Shown here: one piece after another, positions 9,006-17,033 of the stretch
Numbering within the stretch: position 1 is the first letter of the stretch
How the letters are laid out: the number at the start of each line of letters is the position of its first letter
From: SZUA-584 sp040768905
Lineage (GTDB): Bacteria > Bacillota > Clostridia > Christensenellales > SZUA-584
Reading direction: 5' to 3'
Assembly (NCBI GenBank): GCA_040768905.1
Contig: JAXGMA010000001.1
Span: forward strand, 2,356,001-2,420,000
DNA length: 64,000 bases
Translations under genes and position numbers: made by a program
The notes under the pieces: model-generated
Told to the model about the DNA's origin: nothing
The model's database searches: none
The model's input: the letters and a program-made list of their open reading frames with translations, nothing else

Positions 9006-9036
9006 TACGTCTTTATAGATAGACGTATTTTTTTTT
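9006..9036 (+). terminator. Terminator or attenuator between sigZ and arsM
   Basis: A 7-bp stem (TACGTCT / AGACGTA) with an eight-base loop is followed by nine T residues. The AGGAGG site of arsM begins four bases later, so read-through or attenuation would control arsM. Confidence 0.75.
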
Positions 9037-9050
9037 AAAGGAGGTAGCCT

Positions 9051-10319
9051 ATGAAAAGGAATAGAGAAGATATACGAAACGCTATCCGAGAAAACTATAC
9101 AGAAGTGGCTAAAAGTGGTTCGGCTGGTGGATGCTGTAGCGGAGGAAGCTGCTGCTGTACACCAGCAGACATAAGCGACTCATCAAAAAAGCTTGGATAT
9201 ACAGAAGCGGATCTTTTAAATATACCCAAAGACGCCAATATGGGGTTGGGATGTGGTAATCCTATTGCAATTGCTGAACTAAAAGAAGGAGAGACTGTAC
9301 TTGACCTTGGATGCGGCGGTGGATTTGATTGTTTTCTTGCCAGTCGCCGGATTGGAGCAACAGGCTTTGTGATCGGTATTGATATGACACCAGATATGAT
9401 TGCGCTTGCAAGAAAGAATGCCGAAGAAGGCGGATATACAAATGTGGATTTCAGGTTGGGTGAAATAGAACACTTACCGGTTGCAGACGAGTCGGTAGAT
9501 GTCATTATTTCAAACTGCGTGATCAATTTATCTCTGGACAAAGAGCAGGTATTCAAAGAAACGCACAGGGTTCTAAAACCAGGCGGCAGATTGTCCATAT
9601 CGGATGTTGTAGCTATAGAAAGAATACCAGAAGAAACCAGACGAGACTTGCAGCTTGTTGCATGTTGTATTGGCGGCGCTGAGCATGTTGACGACGTAAG
9701 AAAAATGCTGAAAAACGCGGGGTTTGATGACGTCCGCCTAACGCCAAAAGAAAACAGTAAAGAGATCATAAAGTCGTGGGGATTTGGCAACAACGTTGAG
9801 GATTATGTGGCATCCTATACGATTGAAGCATTTAAAGGTGACATTGAAAATCAAAATACAGGAGGAATAAACATGAAAACTTTGAAAATTGAATGGAGAC
9901 ATCTTGATGTGGAAGGCGAAACCTGTGATCGCTGTTATGATACCGGCGAGAACCTTGCCAATGAAGTAAAAAGGCTAAAAAGGGCATTGGAGCCTCAGGG
10001 TATAGCTATAGAGTTAATTGAAACAAAGCTCGATGATAGCCAGATTCCGCAATCGAATACCATACTTTTTAATGGGGCTCCCATTGAAGACATTTTGGAT
10101 ATTGAAATATCCGAAAACTATTGTGAGTCCTGTACAGCTTTACTGGGAAAAGAAACATATCGCCGAGCTGTCAAGTTTGAGGGCAATGAGTATGAAGACA
10201 TCCCTGCTAAAGCAATTCGCCAGGCGGCATATAAATCATTGGGGATCGAAGAAGCTAAACAAGAATCGTCAAAGAATTCAGGCTGTTGCTGTGGCGGTAA
10301 TAGTGGTTGCTGCTGTTAA
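9051..10319 (+). CDS. arsM: Arsenite methyltransferase ArsM fused to a DUF2703 domain
   Basis: A 422-residue fusion. Residues 1-265 are an S-adenosylmethionine-dependent ArsM: the SAM-binding motif VLDLGCGGG is at about 83-91, and Cys68, Cys156 and Cys205/206 match the conserved arsenite ligands. Residues 275-400 are a DUF2703 domain with CDRC (292-295) and CESC, a family often found beside arsenic genes. The N-terminus (CC/CCC around 28-36) and the extreme C-terminus carry extra cysteine clusters that may hand over As(III). A consensus AGGAGG at 9860-9865 stands seven bases before Met275 (ATG at 9873), so DUF2703 could also be made alone. Confidence 0.9.
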   Translation: MKRNREDIRNAIRENYTEVAKSGSAGGCCSGGSCCCTPADISDSSKKLGYTEADLLNIPKDANMGLGCGNPIAIAELKEGETVLDLGCGGGFDCFLASRRIGATGFVIGIDMTPDMIALARKNAEEGGYTNVDFRLGEIEHLPVADESVDVIISNCVINLSLDKEQVFKETHRVLKPGGRLSISDVVAIERIPEETRRDLQLVACCIGGAEHVDDVRKMLKNAGFDDVRLTPKENSKEIIKSWGFGNNVEDYVASYTIEAFKGDIENQNTGGINMKTLKIEWRHLDVEGETCDRCYDTGENLANEVKRLKRALEPQGIAIELIETKLDDSQIPQSNTILFNGAPIEDILDIEISENYCESCTALLGKETYRRAVKFEGNEYEDIPAKAIRQAAYKSLGIEEAKQESSKNSGCCCGGNSGCCC

Positions 10320-10334
10320 CTGATTTTAAAGATA

Positions 10335-10364
10335 AGTAGGCGGTATTAAACTGCCTGCTTTTTT
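10335..10364 (+). terminator. Terminator of arsM
   Basis: A 7-bp stem with one G-U pair (AGTAGGC / GCCTGCT) and an 11-base loop, followed by a run of T. Confidence 0.8.
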
Positions 10365-10381
10365 ATTGTACACTTTAGTGT

Positions 10382-11118
10382 GATTTTGAGCGCAAAGCGG
10401 TCAAAATCAAATAAACCCCCGGCTATGCCGGGGGAAGACAGCGAGCTTTAGCTTCAAGCAAATACCTCCTATGTTAAAATGATGAGGTTTGCCGACCGCA
10501 TCAAAAACAAAGGAGGCAGTCCAATGGACAAGAATAGTCTAGCACATACTATGTGGGAATGTAAGTATCACATTGTGTTTGCGCCGAAATACAGAAGACA
10601 AGTCATCTATGGGAAGCTGAAGAAAGACATAGGGAAAATCTTGCGGGAGCTGTGTGACAGAAAGGGGATAGAAATAATCGAAGCAGAGCTATGCCCAGAT
10701 CATGTACATATGCTAGTGAGAATACCGCCGAAATTGAGCGTATCTCAGGTAATGGGGTATCTGAAAGGAAAAAGCTCACTAATAATATTTGATAGGCATG
10801 CGAATCTGAAATACAAATACGGAAGCAGGCATTTTTGGTGTAGAGGATACTACGTAGATACGGTTGGGAAAAATGCGAAAAGGATGCAGGAATATATCCG
10901 AAGGCAGCTACAGGAAGACGCCACCGCAGATCAGATAAGCATGAAGGAGTACATTGACCCGTTTACGGGTAAGCCGACGAACAAAGGCAAGTAACAAGAC
11001 CCTTTAGGGTCGGCCAGAGAATATTATGCGGTTGGCAAACGATTCAATGCGCTTGCAAGCGCAAGCCGGTAACATGCCCTTATAGGGCTAGAGCATACCA
11101 CCGGCTAAGCCGGTGGTA
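10382..11118 (+). mobile_element. IS200-type single-strand transposing element
   Basis: A TnpA gene lies between subterminal hairpins typical of IS200/IS605 elements. On the left are GATTTTGA/TCAAAATC (10382-10408) and the perfect 8-bp CCCCCGGC/GCCGGGGG (10416-10434). On the right are palindromes at 11048-11063 and 11076-11088 and a perfect 10-bp TACCACCGGC/GCCGGTGGTA (11096-11118). Such elements lack terminal inverted repeats and target duplications, so the exact ends cannot be fixed from one copy. There is no tnpB. Confidence 0.8.
10524..10994 (+). CDS. tnpA: IS200-family transposase TnpA (HUH/Y1)
   Basis: A 156-residue, full-length Y1 transposase that nicks and joins single-stranded ends. 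The HUH motif is H60-V-H62 in CPDHVHMLV, and the likely catalytic tyrosine is Y124 in MQEYIRRQ. The pattern HFWCRGYYVDTVG is characteristic. The start is the ATG at 10524, preceded by AGGAGG; an ATG at 10479 lacks such a site. The frame is intact. Confidence 0.93.
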   Translation: MDKNSLAHTMWECKYHIVFAPKYRRQVIYGKLKKDIGKILRELCDRKGIEIIEAELCPDHVHMLVRIPPKLSVSQVMGYLKGKSSLIIFDRHANLKYKYGSRHFWCRGYYVDTVGKNAKRMQEYIRRQLQEDATADQISMKEYIDPFTGKPTNKGK

Positions 11119-11528
11119 CTGATTGGGTTTCTATTACACCCGACGGTACACTGGTGTGGGACATATGAAGCAAATGACTAACCGCAAAGTCGTACATCGA
11201 TTGTGTACAAAATACAGCAATTCAAAGTCAATGGCATTATGAATGTGCTAAAATATCCCGTGCATTTGCTTAAGCCCTTCTTCATGACACTACCGGTAAA
11301 CAATACGGCCTTGAGAAAAAAAGAGGATCTCAAAAAATGAAAACCTTAGGAAAACGGAGCAATTGGGAGCAGCCAGGTTTTTTGTACCACATTTTTACCA
11401 CATTTTTCGTAGTAAACCATGGATTTTAGGGTACTTCTTAGACCAAGTGGACACAGTGTAAACCCTCAGAAGCCCGATAAATAGGCACTTTCCCCAGTTT
11501 CATCGTCTGTGTTTCGAACTATAGGCCT
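11119..11528. other. Non-coding stretch next to the tRNA scar
   Basis: I recognise no gene here. Two copies of TACCACATTTTT at 11385-11396 and 11396-11407 overlap by one base and resemble arm-type recombinase repeats often seen near integration sites. No integrase gene is visible in the window. Confidence 0.4.
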
Positions 11529-11578
11529 ATCGCCTCCTAAGCGAAAGGCCGCGCGTTCGAGCCGCGCCGGGAACGCCA
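11529..11578 (+). other. 3' fragment of tRNA-Arg(CCU), probable attachment-site scar
   Basis: The bases fold as the 3' half of a tRNA. There is an anticodon arm with loop CTCCTAA (anticodon CCT), then a variable loop. The T-arm follows, with stem GCGCG/CGCGC and loop TTCGAGC. An acceptor 3' strand, CGGGAAC, is followed by a discriminator G and an encoded CCA. No matching 5' acceptor strand (GTTCCCG) or D-arm lies upstream, so the tRNA is incomplete. A tRNA-like terminator follows at once. This is what remains at one end of an element integrated into a tRNA 3' end. Confidence 0.7.
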
Positions 11579-11615
11579 AAAGCCGTAAACATAAGGGTTT
11601 TGCGGCTTTTTTTAT
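11579..11615 (+). terminator. Native terminator of the tRNA-Arg locus
   Basis: A stem AAAGCCG/CGGCTTT, extended by AAAC/GTTT, followed by seven or more T residues and starting one base after the tRNA CCA end. Confidence 0.75.
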
Positions 11616-11859
11616 TTCGCGCATCTCCTTGTCAGTTGCCACAAAGCGCATTATGGCTGTAAGCATATATATCACTTTCCTGCAACAGGATCCGTAACCG
11701 TTTGTGCGCTTATGCTTAAGAGTATGAGCAGTCTTGCTGATACAGTATTTCCGGTTTTGTTGGTCATTTGAGCGCTTGTGATAATACATTAACAAGCTTA
11801 GGTGATTGTCGGCGGAACAATCAGCATTTCTTGCCAAGCCTTAAAGGAAGAAAAATTGA

Positions 11860-11887
11860 TTGACAGAGGAATAACCGGTGGTATAAT
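11860..11887 (+). promoter_or_regulatory. Promoter of the arsenic operon
   Basis: TTGACA, 16 bases, TATAAT: close to perfect sigma-A consensus, 60 bases before arsR. Confidence 0.85.
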
Positions 11888-11913
11888 AACATATAGATAA
11901 ACGTCAATATGTT
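11888..11913 (+). promoter_or_regulatory. Candidate ArsR operator
   Basis: The inverted repeat AACATAT / ATATGTT with a 12-base spacer begins right after the -10 box and overlaps the probable transcription start. Its position and AT-rich arms fit ArsR/SmtB repressors, which release DNA on binding As(III). Confidence 0.65.
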
Positions 11914-11946
11914 AGAGTTTGGTCTATACAGGCAGGAGGGGCCCAC

Positions 11947-12261
11947 ATGAATCATTATGCAGAGCAGGCAGCCATTTTCAAAGCGATTTCGGATGAAACA
12001 AGGCTGAAAATCATTGACATGCTTTCCTGCGGAGAGCTTTGCGCATGCAAGATTCTTTCTGATTTGGATATCACGCAGCCAACACTTTCTTACCATATGA
12101 AAATATTGACCGGCTGCGGCATAGTTAAAGCCAGCCGCAACGGCATATGGATGAACTATCATCTTGAAAAGAAGAAAGCAGATGCGCTGATTGCGTATTT
12201 AGAAGAGCTGACAAGACAAAAAGAAAATTGTATCTGCAAACCGGCAACAGCTTTTGAATAA
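11947..12261 (+). CDS. arsR: Arsenic-responsive repressor ArsR
   Basis: A 104-residue winged-helix repressor. The As(III)-binding motif ELCAC (Glu30-Cys34, with Cys32 and Cys34) is at the start of the recognition region, followed by LSDLDITQPTLSYHMKIL. It is first in a same-strand series running to about 16959. AGGAGG is present upstream. It should repress its own operon from the palindrome at 11888-11913 and release it when arsenite binds. Confidence 0.95.
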   Translation: MNHYAEQAAIFKAISDETRLKIIDMLSCGELCACKILSDLDITQPTLSYHMKILTGCGIVKASRNGIWMNYHLEKKKADALIAYLEELTRQKENCICKPATAFE

Positions 12262-12287
12262 TAATCATTTAAAATATGAGGTGGAGC

Positions 12288-13397
12288 ATGGAAAAGAAAA
12301 AAGCAAAGGGCATCGGTTTTTTTGAAAAATATCTGACCGTATGGGTCATGCTGTGTATGGCGGTCGGTATCGCTATCGGGCTATGGGCGCATTTTATTCC
12401 CGAATTTTTGGGCCAGTTTGAGTATTATAACGTGTCGATACCTGTGGCCATATTGATCTGGCTGATGATCTATCCTATGATGCTCAAAGTGGATTTTACC
12501 AGTATCAAAAACGTTGGCAAGAGCCCCAAAGGCCTGCTCGTGACTTGGGTGACCAATTGGCTGATCAAACCTTTTACCATGTTTGGCCTGGCGTATCTAT
12601 TTTTTCTCGTCATCTATAAGGCTATAATCCCTGCCGATATCGCAAAGGACTATCTGGCGGGTGCCATACTTTTGGGCGCTGCGCCCTGTACGGCGATGGT
12701 ATTTGTGTGGAGCCACCTGACCAAAGGGAATCCGGCGCATACGCTTGTGCAGGTGGCCACAAACGACTTGATCATCCTTGTGGTGTTTGCCCCTATCGTG
12801 GGATTGCTTTTCATGCTGGGCGGCATCAGCGTTGAAGGTGTGGGCGTGCCATGGGCGACGCTGTTTCTTTCCGTGGTTTTATTTGTGGTCATTCCGCTTA
12901 CAGCCGGCTGGCTGACCCGCAGCATCATCACAAAAAGAAAAGGCTTGGAGTTTTTTGAGAAAAAGTTTATCCCTAAGTTCAACAACATTACGGTTATCGG
13001 CTTGCTATTAACGCTGATCATCATATTTTCCTTCCAGGGAAGAACAATCGTTGAGCAGCCGGTAAACATACTTTTGATCGCCGTGCCGCTTATCATACAG
13101 ACTTTCCTCATATTTTTTATCGCGTACTTATGGTCAAAGAAATGGAGGCTTCCGCATAATATCGCTTCACCTGCAGGCATGATCGGAGCGAGCAATTTCT
13201 TTGAGCTTGCGGTGGCTGTGGCGATCTCGGTGTTTGGGCTCAAATCCCCCGCGGCGCTTGCCACGATTGTCGGCGTATTGGTAGAAGTGCCTGTGATGCT
13301 GGCTCTTGTCAGGATTGCCAACAGGACACGCCACTGGTTCCCCGAATCCAAAAAAGGAGCCATTGCAGACATGGCGAAAGCGGAAAGCAAAAGATGA
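12288..13397 (+). CDS. acr3: Arsenite efflux permease Acr3
   Basis: A 369-residue, ten-helix transporter of the ACR3 family that extrudes As(OH)3 with the membrane potential. Cys134 in GAAPCTAMVFVWS is the conserved cysteine needed for transport in this family. The ATG at 12288 follows GAGGTGG; the ATG at 12276 lies upstream of that site and is rejected. It sits 26 bases after arsR, in the same operon. Confidence 0.95.
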   Translation: MEKKKAKGIGFFEKYLTVWVMLCMAVGIAIGLWAHFIPEFLGQFEYYNVSIPVAILIWLMIYPMMLKVDFTSIKNVGKSPKGLLVTWVTNWLIKPFTMFGLAYLFFLVIYKAIIPADIAKDYLAGAILLGAAPCTAMVFVWSHLTKGNPAHTLVQVATNDLIILVVFAPIVGLLFMLGGISVEGVGVPWATLFLSVVLFVVIPLTAGWLTRSIITKRKGLEFFEKKFIPKFNNITVIGLLLTLIIIFSFQGRTIVEQPVNILLIAVPLIIQTFLIFFIAYLWSKKWRLPHNIASPAGMIGASNFFELAVAVAISVFGLKSPAALATIVGVLVEVPVMLALVRIANRTRHWFPESKKGAIADMAKAESKR

Positions 13398-13480
13398 TCA
13401 GAAACAGCCCAAATGTATAATTTTACGATTAAGCAAAACGATCCGGACAGACAACCGAAAAAACGGAAAGGGGAAAAGCA

Positions 13481-13810
13481 GTGGCACCAGAAAAGAAAAG
13501 CACCGAAAAACGAAAAAGAGAAAAGCCGCGCAATTTGTCGGATATTCTGGCGGTCTCCAGAACACATATGGCGAATGAGCGCACGCTGCTGGCCTATCTT
13601 AATACATTTTTGGCTATGACCGCCACGGCGGTGGCTCTTATCAAGTTTACCAACGATATCACTTTTGTAAATATCGGTTTTGTTTTGTTGGGGTTTGCTG
13701 TGCTTGTGCCCGTTGTGGGGATATTTAGGTTTTTCCGTATAAAAAAGATGATCAATGACAATAAACCCGCCGCTAAGGAAATCGGCACAGATCCCGGCGA
13801 CGACGATTAA
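13481..13810 (+). CDS. DUF202 (YidH-like) small membrane protein
   Basis: A 109-residue protein with a charged N-terminus, the DUF202 signature MANERTLLAYLNTFLAM and two predicted membrane helices (about 38-58 and 63-85), ending in an acidic tail. The function of DUF202 proteins is unknown. Its place between acr3 and arsC implies a role tied to arsenic export or membrane redox, by context only. The start is GTG at 13481 with GGGG upstream. Confidence 0.75.
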   Translation: MAPEKKSTEKRKREKPRNLSDILAVSRTHMANERTLLAYLNTFLAMTATAVALIKFTNDITFVNIGFVLLGFAVLVPVVGIFRFFRIKKMINDNKPAAKEIGTDPGDDD

Positions 13811-13827
13811 AGGGGGATGGCTAGAAA

Positions 13828-14247
13828 GTGAGCAAGTCTAAGGTCGCTTTTATATGTGTTCATAATTCCTGCCGGTCGCAAATGGCTGAAGCGATTGCGA
13901 AACTGTACGCAGCGGATGTTTTTGATGCCTATTCCGCAGGTACGCACACAAAGGCACAGATCAACCCCGACGCGGTCGAAGTCACACAAAAGCTGCATGG
14001 CATAGATATGCGCGTTACGCAAAAGCCCAAGCTTTTAGACGATATACCGCCTGTCGATATTGTGGTCACGATGGGCTGCAATGTGAGCTGCCCGTTTTTG
14101 CCTGCCAAACACCGCGAGGATTGGGGGCTTGAAGACCCGACAGGAAAAGACGAGGAGTCGTTTACCAAAACGGCAAAAATCATAGAGCAAAAGGTTTTGG
14201 ATCTGAAGGAAAGGATACCCGGTCTGCTGACAGACAAACGCGAATAA
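13828..14247 (+). CDS. arsC: Arsenate reductase ArsC (thioredoxin-dependent, LMW-phosphatase fold)
   Basis: A 139-residue reductase turning As(V) into As(III). The phosphatase-like loop CVHNSCRS gives catalytic Cys10 and the anion site. Cys84 and Cys88 in MGCNVSCPF form the relay disulphide equivalent to Cys82/Cys89 of the Staphylococcus and Bacillus enzymes, here four apart instead of seven. The start is GTG at 13828. The mini-thioredoxin at the end of the operon could be its electron donor. Confidence 0.93.
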   Translation: MSKSKVAFICVHNSCRSQMAEAIAKLYAADVFDAYSAGTHTKAQINPDAVEVTQKLHGIDMRVTQKPKLLDDIPPVDIVVTMGCNVSCPFLPAKHREDWGLEDPTGKDEESFTKTAKIIEQKVLDLKERIPGLLTDKRE

Positions 14248-14341
14248 AAAGCTTAAGGGCAGATGCAAGAAAAAAGCGGGTAAAGTGATGATTTACATAG
14301 GACGCATAGTCTGCCATTAATTTTTTAACAAAGGCGAAAGC

Positions 14342-15448
14342 ATGAATGACCTGATAGAAAAACTCTACATCGAGCCGACCTCGCATTGCAATTTGTCATG
14401 CCCGATGTGTTCGCGAAATCAGTGGATAGATGAGAAGATCGGGCATATGGACAGCGTGGTTTTTGAGAAGGTAATACGAGAAGCGGCTCAAATCGATAGC
14501 ATTCATACCATATTTTTCGGCGGCATCGGAGAACCGCTCTCTCATCCGCAGATCATGGATATGATCAAGACTGCCAAGGCAACAGGGAAGAACACGGAGC
14601 TGATCACCAACGGAACGATGCTTGACGATGGGCTGATCGGCGAGATCATCGGCAGCGGGAATGACAGGATATGGATATCGGCGGACAGCGTTGATGACAG
14701 GCAATATGCAAGTATACGCAGCGGCGCGGATTTTCAGTCGTTAAACGACAATCTGTATCACTTAAAGATGCTTCGGAAAGAGAAAAAGAGCAAACTCAAA
14801 GTGGGCATCTCGTTTGTGCTGATGAAAAAAAATGTGGATAAATTGCCCGCGCTTCCGTCGTTTGCTGAAAAGTACGACATCAGCGACATAAAGGTGACCA
14901 ATCTGATCCCGAATTCACCGGAAATGACCGGGCAGATCTTATACGAAAGATCTCTCTCTTTGCAGCTCGGGGAGCACGTTTACGATGTCAATATCGATGT
15001 GCCCATGTTTGACTTAAAGGAAGAGACGATACGGCCGTTTTATAAACTGTATCGCAGCTATGCGAACTTTTATTCAATGGGGCAAAGCACGGAAAGAAAA
15101 GCAGGCTATTGCAGGTTTGTGCATGAGGGCAATGTATTTATTCGCTGGGACGGGGAAGTCTGCCCGTGTATGGCGCTTTTGCATACAGCCAAAACGTATC
15201 TTTATGATTCTGAACGCACAGTCAAATGCGCATCTTTCGGCAATATGAAAAACGACAGCCTGATTGGCATCTGGCACAGCAAGGACTATTCTGCGTTTCG
15301 TGAGCGTGTCAGGAAGTTTGAGTTTTCGCCCTGCACCGTATGCGGAGGATGTGATTATCGGGACAGCAATGAGGAAGACTGTTTTGGAAATCCGTTTCCG
15401 GTTTGCGGCGCATGCCTTTGGGCGCAAGGTTTTGTGCAGTGCCCGTAA
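14342..15448 (+). CDS. Radical SAM / SPASM-domain protein in the arsenic operon
   Basis: A 368-residue protein. The radical SAM motif CNLSCPMC gives Cys16, Cys20 and Cys23 for the [4Fe-4S] cluster, and the GGIGEP block that binds SAM is present. The C-terminal third (after GYCRF) carries a SPASM-like array of cysteines for auxiliary clusters: CPC, CTVCGGC, CFGNPFPVCGAC and a final C. It resembles the family annotated as tungsten-cofactor oxidoreductase radical SAM maturase, but no aldehyde:ferredoxin oxidoreductase is in the window. In this context it may modify a peptide or an organoarsenical; that is inference. It lies 94 bases after arsC. Confidence 0.8.
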   Translation: MNDLIEKLYIEPTSHCNLSCPMCSRNQWIDEKIGHMDSVVFEKVIREAAQIDSIHTIFFGGIGEPLSHPQIMDMIKTAKATGKNTELITNGTMLDDGLIGEIIGSGNDRIWISADSVDDRQYASIRSGADFQSLNDNLYHLKMLRKEKKSKLKVGISFVLMKKNVDKLPALPSFAEKYDISDIKVTNLIPNSPEMTGQILYERSLSLQLGEHVYDVNIDVPMFDLKEETIRPFYKLYRSYANFYSMGQSTERKAGYCRFVHEGNVFIRWDGEVCPCMALLHTAKTYLYDSERTVKCASFGNMKNDSLIGIWHSKDYSAFRERVRKFEFSPCTVCGGCDYRDSNEEDCFGNPFPVCGACLWAQGFVQCP

Positions 15449-15529
15449 GAGAAAACGAGGTGCGTTGTTCATAAGCTAAAAAAAGTATTTAGATTTTAAG
15501 AAACGGTTTGACGGGAAAGGACGTTACTA

Positions 15530-16702
15530 TTGAAAGAATTAAAAAAGTTAGCGCTTATCGTACTGGTTTTTTTGGCGGCGTATTTTATCCCGTTTTCTGA
15601 TACGCGCGTGGGGGCGGCTATTCTGGAAGCTTTTCATATGCTGCAGGAATATGCGCAGGAACATGTGCTTTTCTGCCTGATCCCCGCTTTTTTCATTGCG
15701 GGCGCCATCTCAAACTTCATCACACAAGGCTCGGTCATCAAATACTTCGGGAGCGAGGCAAAAAAATGGGTCTCTTATGCGGTGGCCTCCGTGTCCGGCA
15801 CCATACTGGCCGTTTGTTCCTGTACGGTGCTGCCGCTGTTTTCCGGCATATACAAAAGGGGTGCAGGCATAGGGCCGGCGATCGCCTTTCTCTATTCGGG
15901 GCCGGCCATCAATTTGCTTGCGATCATTCTGACCGCACGGATTCTGGGATGGGAGCTGGGATTAGCAAGAGCTGTTGGTGCCGTTCTGTTCGCTGTTGTC
16001 ATCGGGGTCATCATGGCGGCATTATACAGAAAAGAAGACAAAGCGCGTGAAACACAGGCCATGCAATTGTTTGACGATGTCAAACAGGAGCGCAGCGGAT
16101 GGCAGAATATCGTTTTCTTTGCATCGCTTGTTTTTATCCTGATATTTGCAGCCTGGGGCAAGCCGGCTGGTGATGTCGGCTTTTTTATGGCGGTGTACAA
16201 TATGAAATGGTATTTAACAGGCTTTTTCTTGATAGTTTTGGCTTTCGCGCTCTTAAAATGGTTCAAAAAAGACGAGAGGATCTCGTGGGTCAGCTCTACA
16301 TGGAGCTTTTCCAAGCAGATACTGCCGCTGCTTTTTGCGGGAGTGATGGTCGCAGGAGTATTGATGGGACGCCCCGGTACGGACAGCGGCCTGATCCCGT
16401 CCGAGACTGTGGCCGCTTTAGTCGGCGGCAACTCATTGCTGTCGAATCTGATCGCTTCTGTCGTCGGCGCGTTCATGTATTTTGCGACGCTGACGGAAGT
16501 CCCCATTATTCAGGGGCTTGTCGGGCTCGGGATGGGCAAGGGCCCGGCATTGGCGCTGCTGCTTGCCGGCCCGGCATTGAGTCTTCCGAGTATGCTGGTG
16601 ATACGCAGTGTGCTCGGCACCAAAAAAACGCTGGTGTTCGTATCTTTAGTGATAGGCTTTGCGACCCTCACGGGTATGATATTTGGTATGATTGTTCAAT
16701 AA
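15530..16702 (+). CDS. ArsP-like permease (DUF318/COG0701)
   Basis: A 390-residue integral membrane protein with about eight helices in two similar halves. Each half has the family signature: CSCTVLPLFSGIYKRGAG then FLYSGPAINLLAI, and FATLTEVPIIQGL then LLLAGPALSLPSM. The family includes ArsP, which exports trivalent organoarsenicals such as methylarsenite, and Cys96/Cys98 could be the arsenic-contact residues. The start is TTG at 15530 with AAAGGA upstream. It would pair well with the ArsM encoded 5 kb upstream. Confidence 0.8.
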   Translation: MKELKKLALIVLVFLAAYFIPFSDTRVGAAILEAFHMLQEYAQEHVLFCLIPAFFIAGAISNFITQGSVIKYFGSEAKKWVSYAVASVSGTILAVCSCTVLPLFSGIYKRGAGIGPAIAFLYSGPAINLLAIILTARILGWELGLARAVGAVLFAVVIGVIMAALYRKEDKARETQAMQLFDDVKQERSGWQNIVFFASLVFILIFAAWGKPAGDVGFFMAVYNMKWYLTGFFLIVLAFALLKWFKKDERISWVSSTWSFSKQILPLLFAGVMVAGVLMGRPGTDSGLIPSETVAALVGGNSLLSNLIASVVGAFMYFATLTEVPIIQGLVGLGMGKGPALALLLAGPALSLPSMLVIRSVLGTKKTLVFVSLVIGFATLTGMIFGMIVQ

Positions 16703-16716
16703 GGAGGCTTAAAAAT

Positions 16717-16959
16717 ATGGAGATCAAGGTACTGGGCACAGGCTGCCCCAAGTGCAAGATGCTGGAGGAAAATGCAAGGGATGCTGTGGTTGAACTGGGC
16801 ATAGAGGCTGCCATCGCCAAGGTTGCCGACATCAATGACATCATGGAATACAACGTGATGATGACGCCCGCTCTTGTGATTAACGGGAAGGTCAAAGCAG
16901 CAGGAAGACTGCCGAACATAAAAGAGATCAAGATGATGATTCAGGATGAGCAAACTTAA
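16717..16959 (+). CDS. Mini-thioredoxin (redox-active disulphide protein 2 type)
   Basis: An 80-residue thioredoxin-fold protein with the active site GTGCPKCK (Cys10, Cys13) and a cis-proline in MMTPALVING. It begins 14 bases after the permease with AGGAGG. Such small thioredoxins commonly sit beside COG0701 permeases and arsC. It probably reduces ArsC or keeps arsenical ligands reduced. Confidence 0.85.
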   Translation: MEIKVLGTGCPKCKMLEENARDAVVELGIEAAIAKVADINDIMEYNVMMTPALVINGKVKAAGRLPNIKEIKMMIQDEQT

Positions 16960-17033
16960 ATAACTGTTTTGCAGCAATCAGGGTTTTATGCAGCTCGTGG
17001 TGAACGGCTTTTATCATACAAAAGCAGTTGTTG

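Noticed and set aside
9095..9793. A 232-codon minus-strand frame opposite arsM
   Set aside because: Shadow of the ArsM reading frame.
11511..11578. A complete tRNA-Arg gene
   Set aside because: The 5' acceptor strand and D-arm are missing, and the distance to the anticodon arm is too short by about eight bases.
11466..11837. A 123-codon minus-strand frame with ERAAFRLGGDRP
   Set aside because: That pattern is the usual antisense reading of a tRNA-Arg; it is not a protein gene.
12650..13567. A 305-codon open frame on the minus strand opposite acr3
   Set aside because: It lies fully antisense to a clear Acr3 gene, has no ribosome site and reads as a frame shadow.
16207..16716. N-terminal extension of the mini-thioredoxin by 170 codons
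   Set aside because: That part is out of frame with, and overlaps, the permease gene; the ATG at 16717 has its own AGGAGG.
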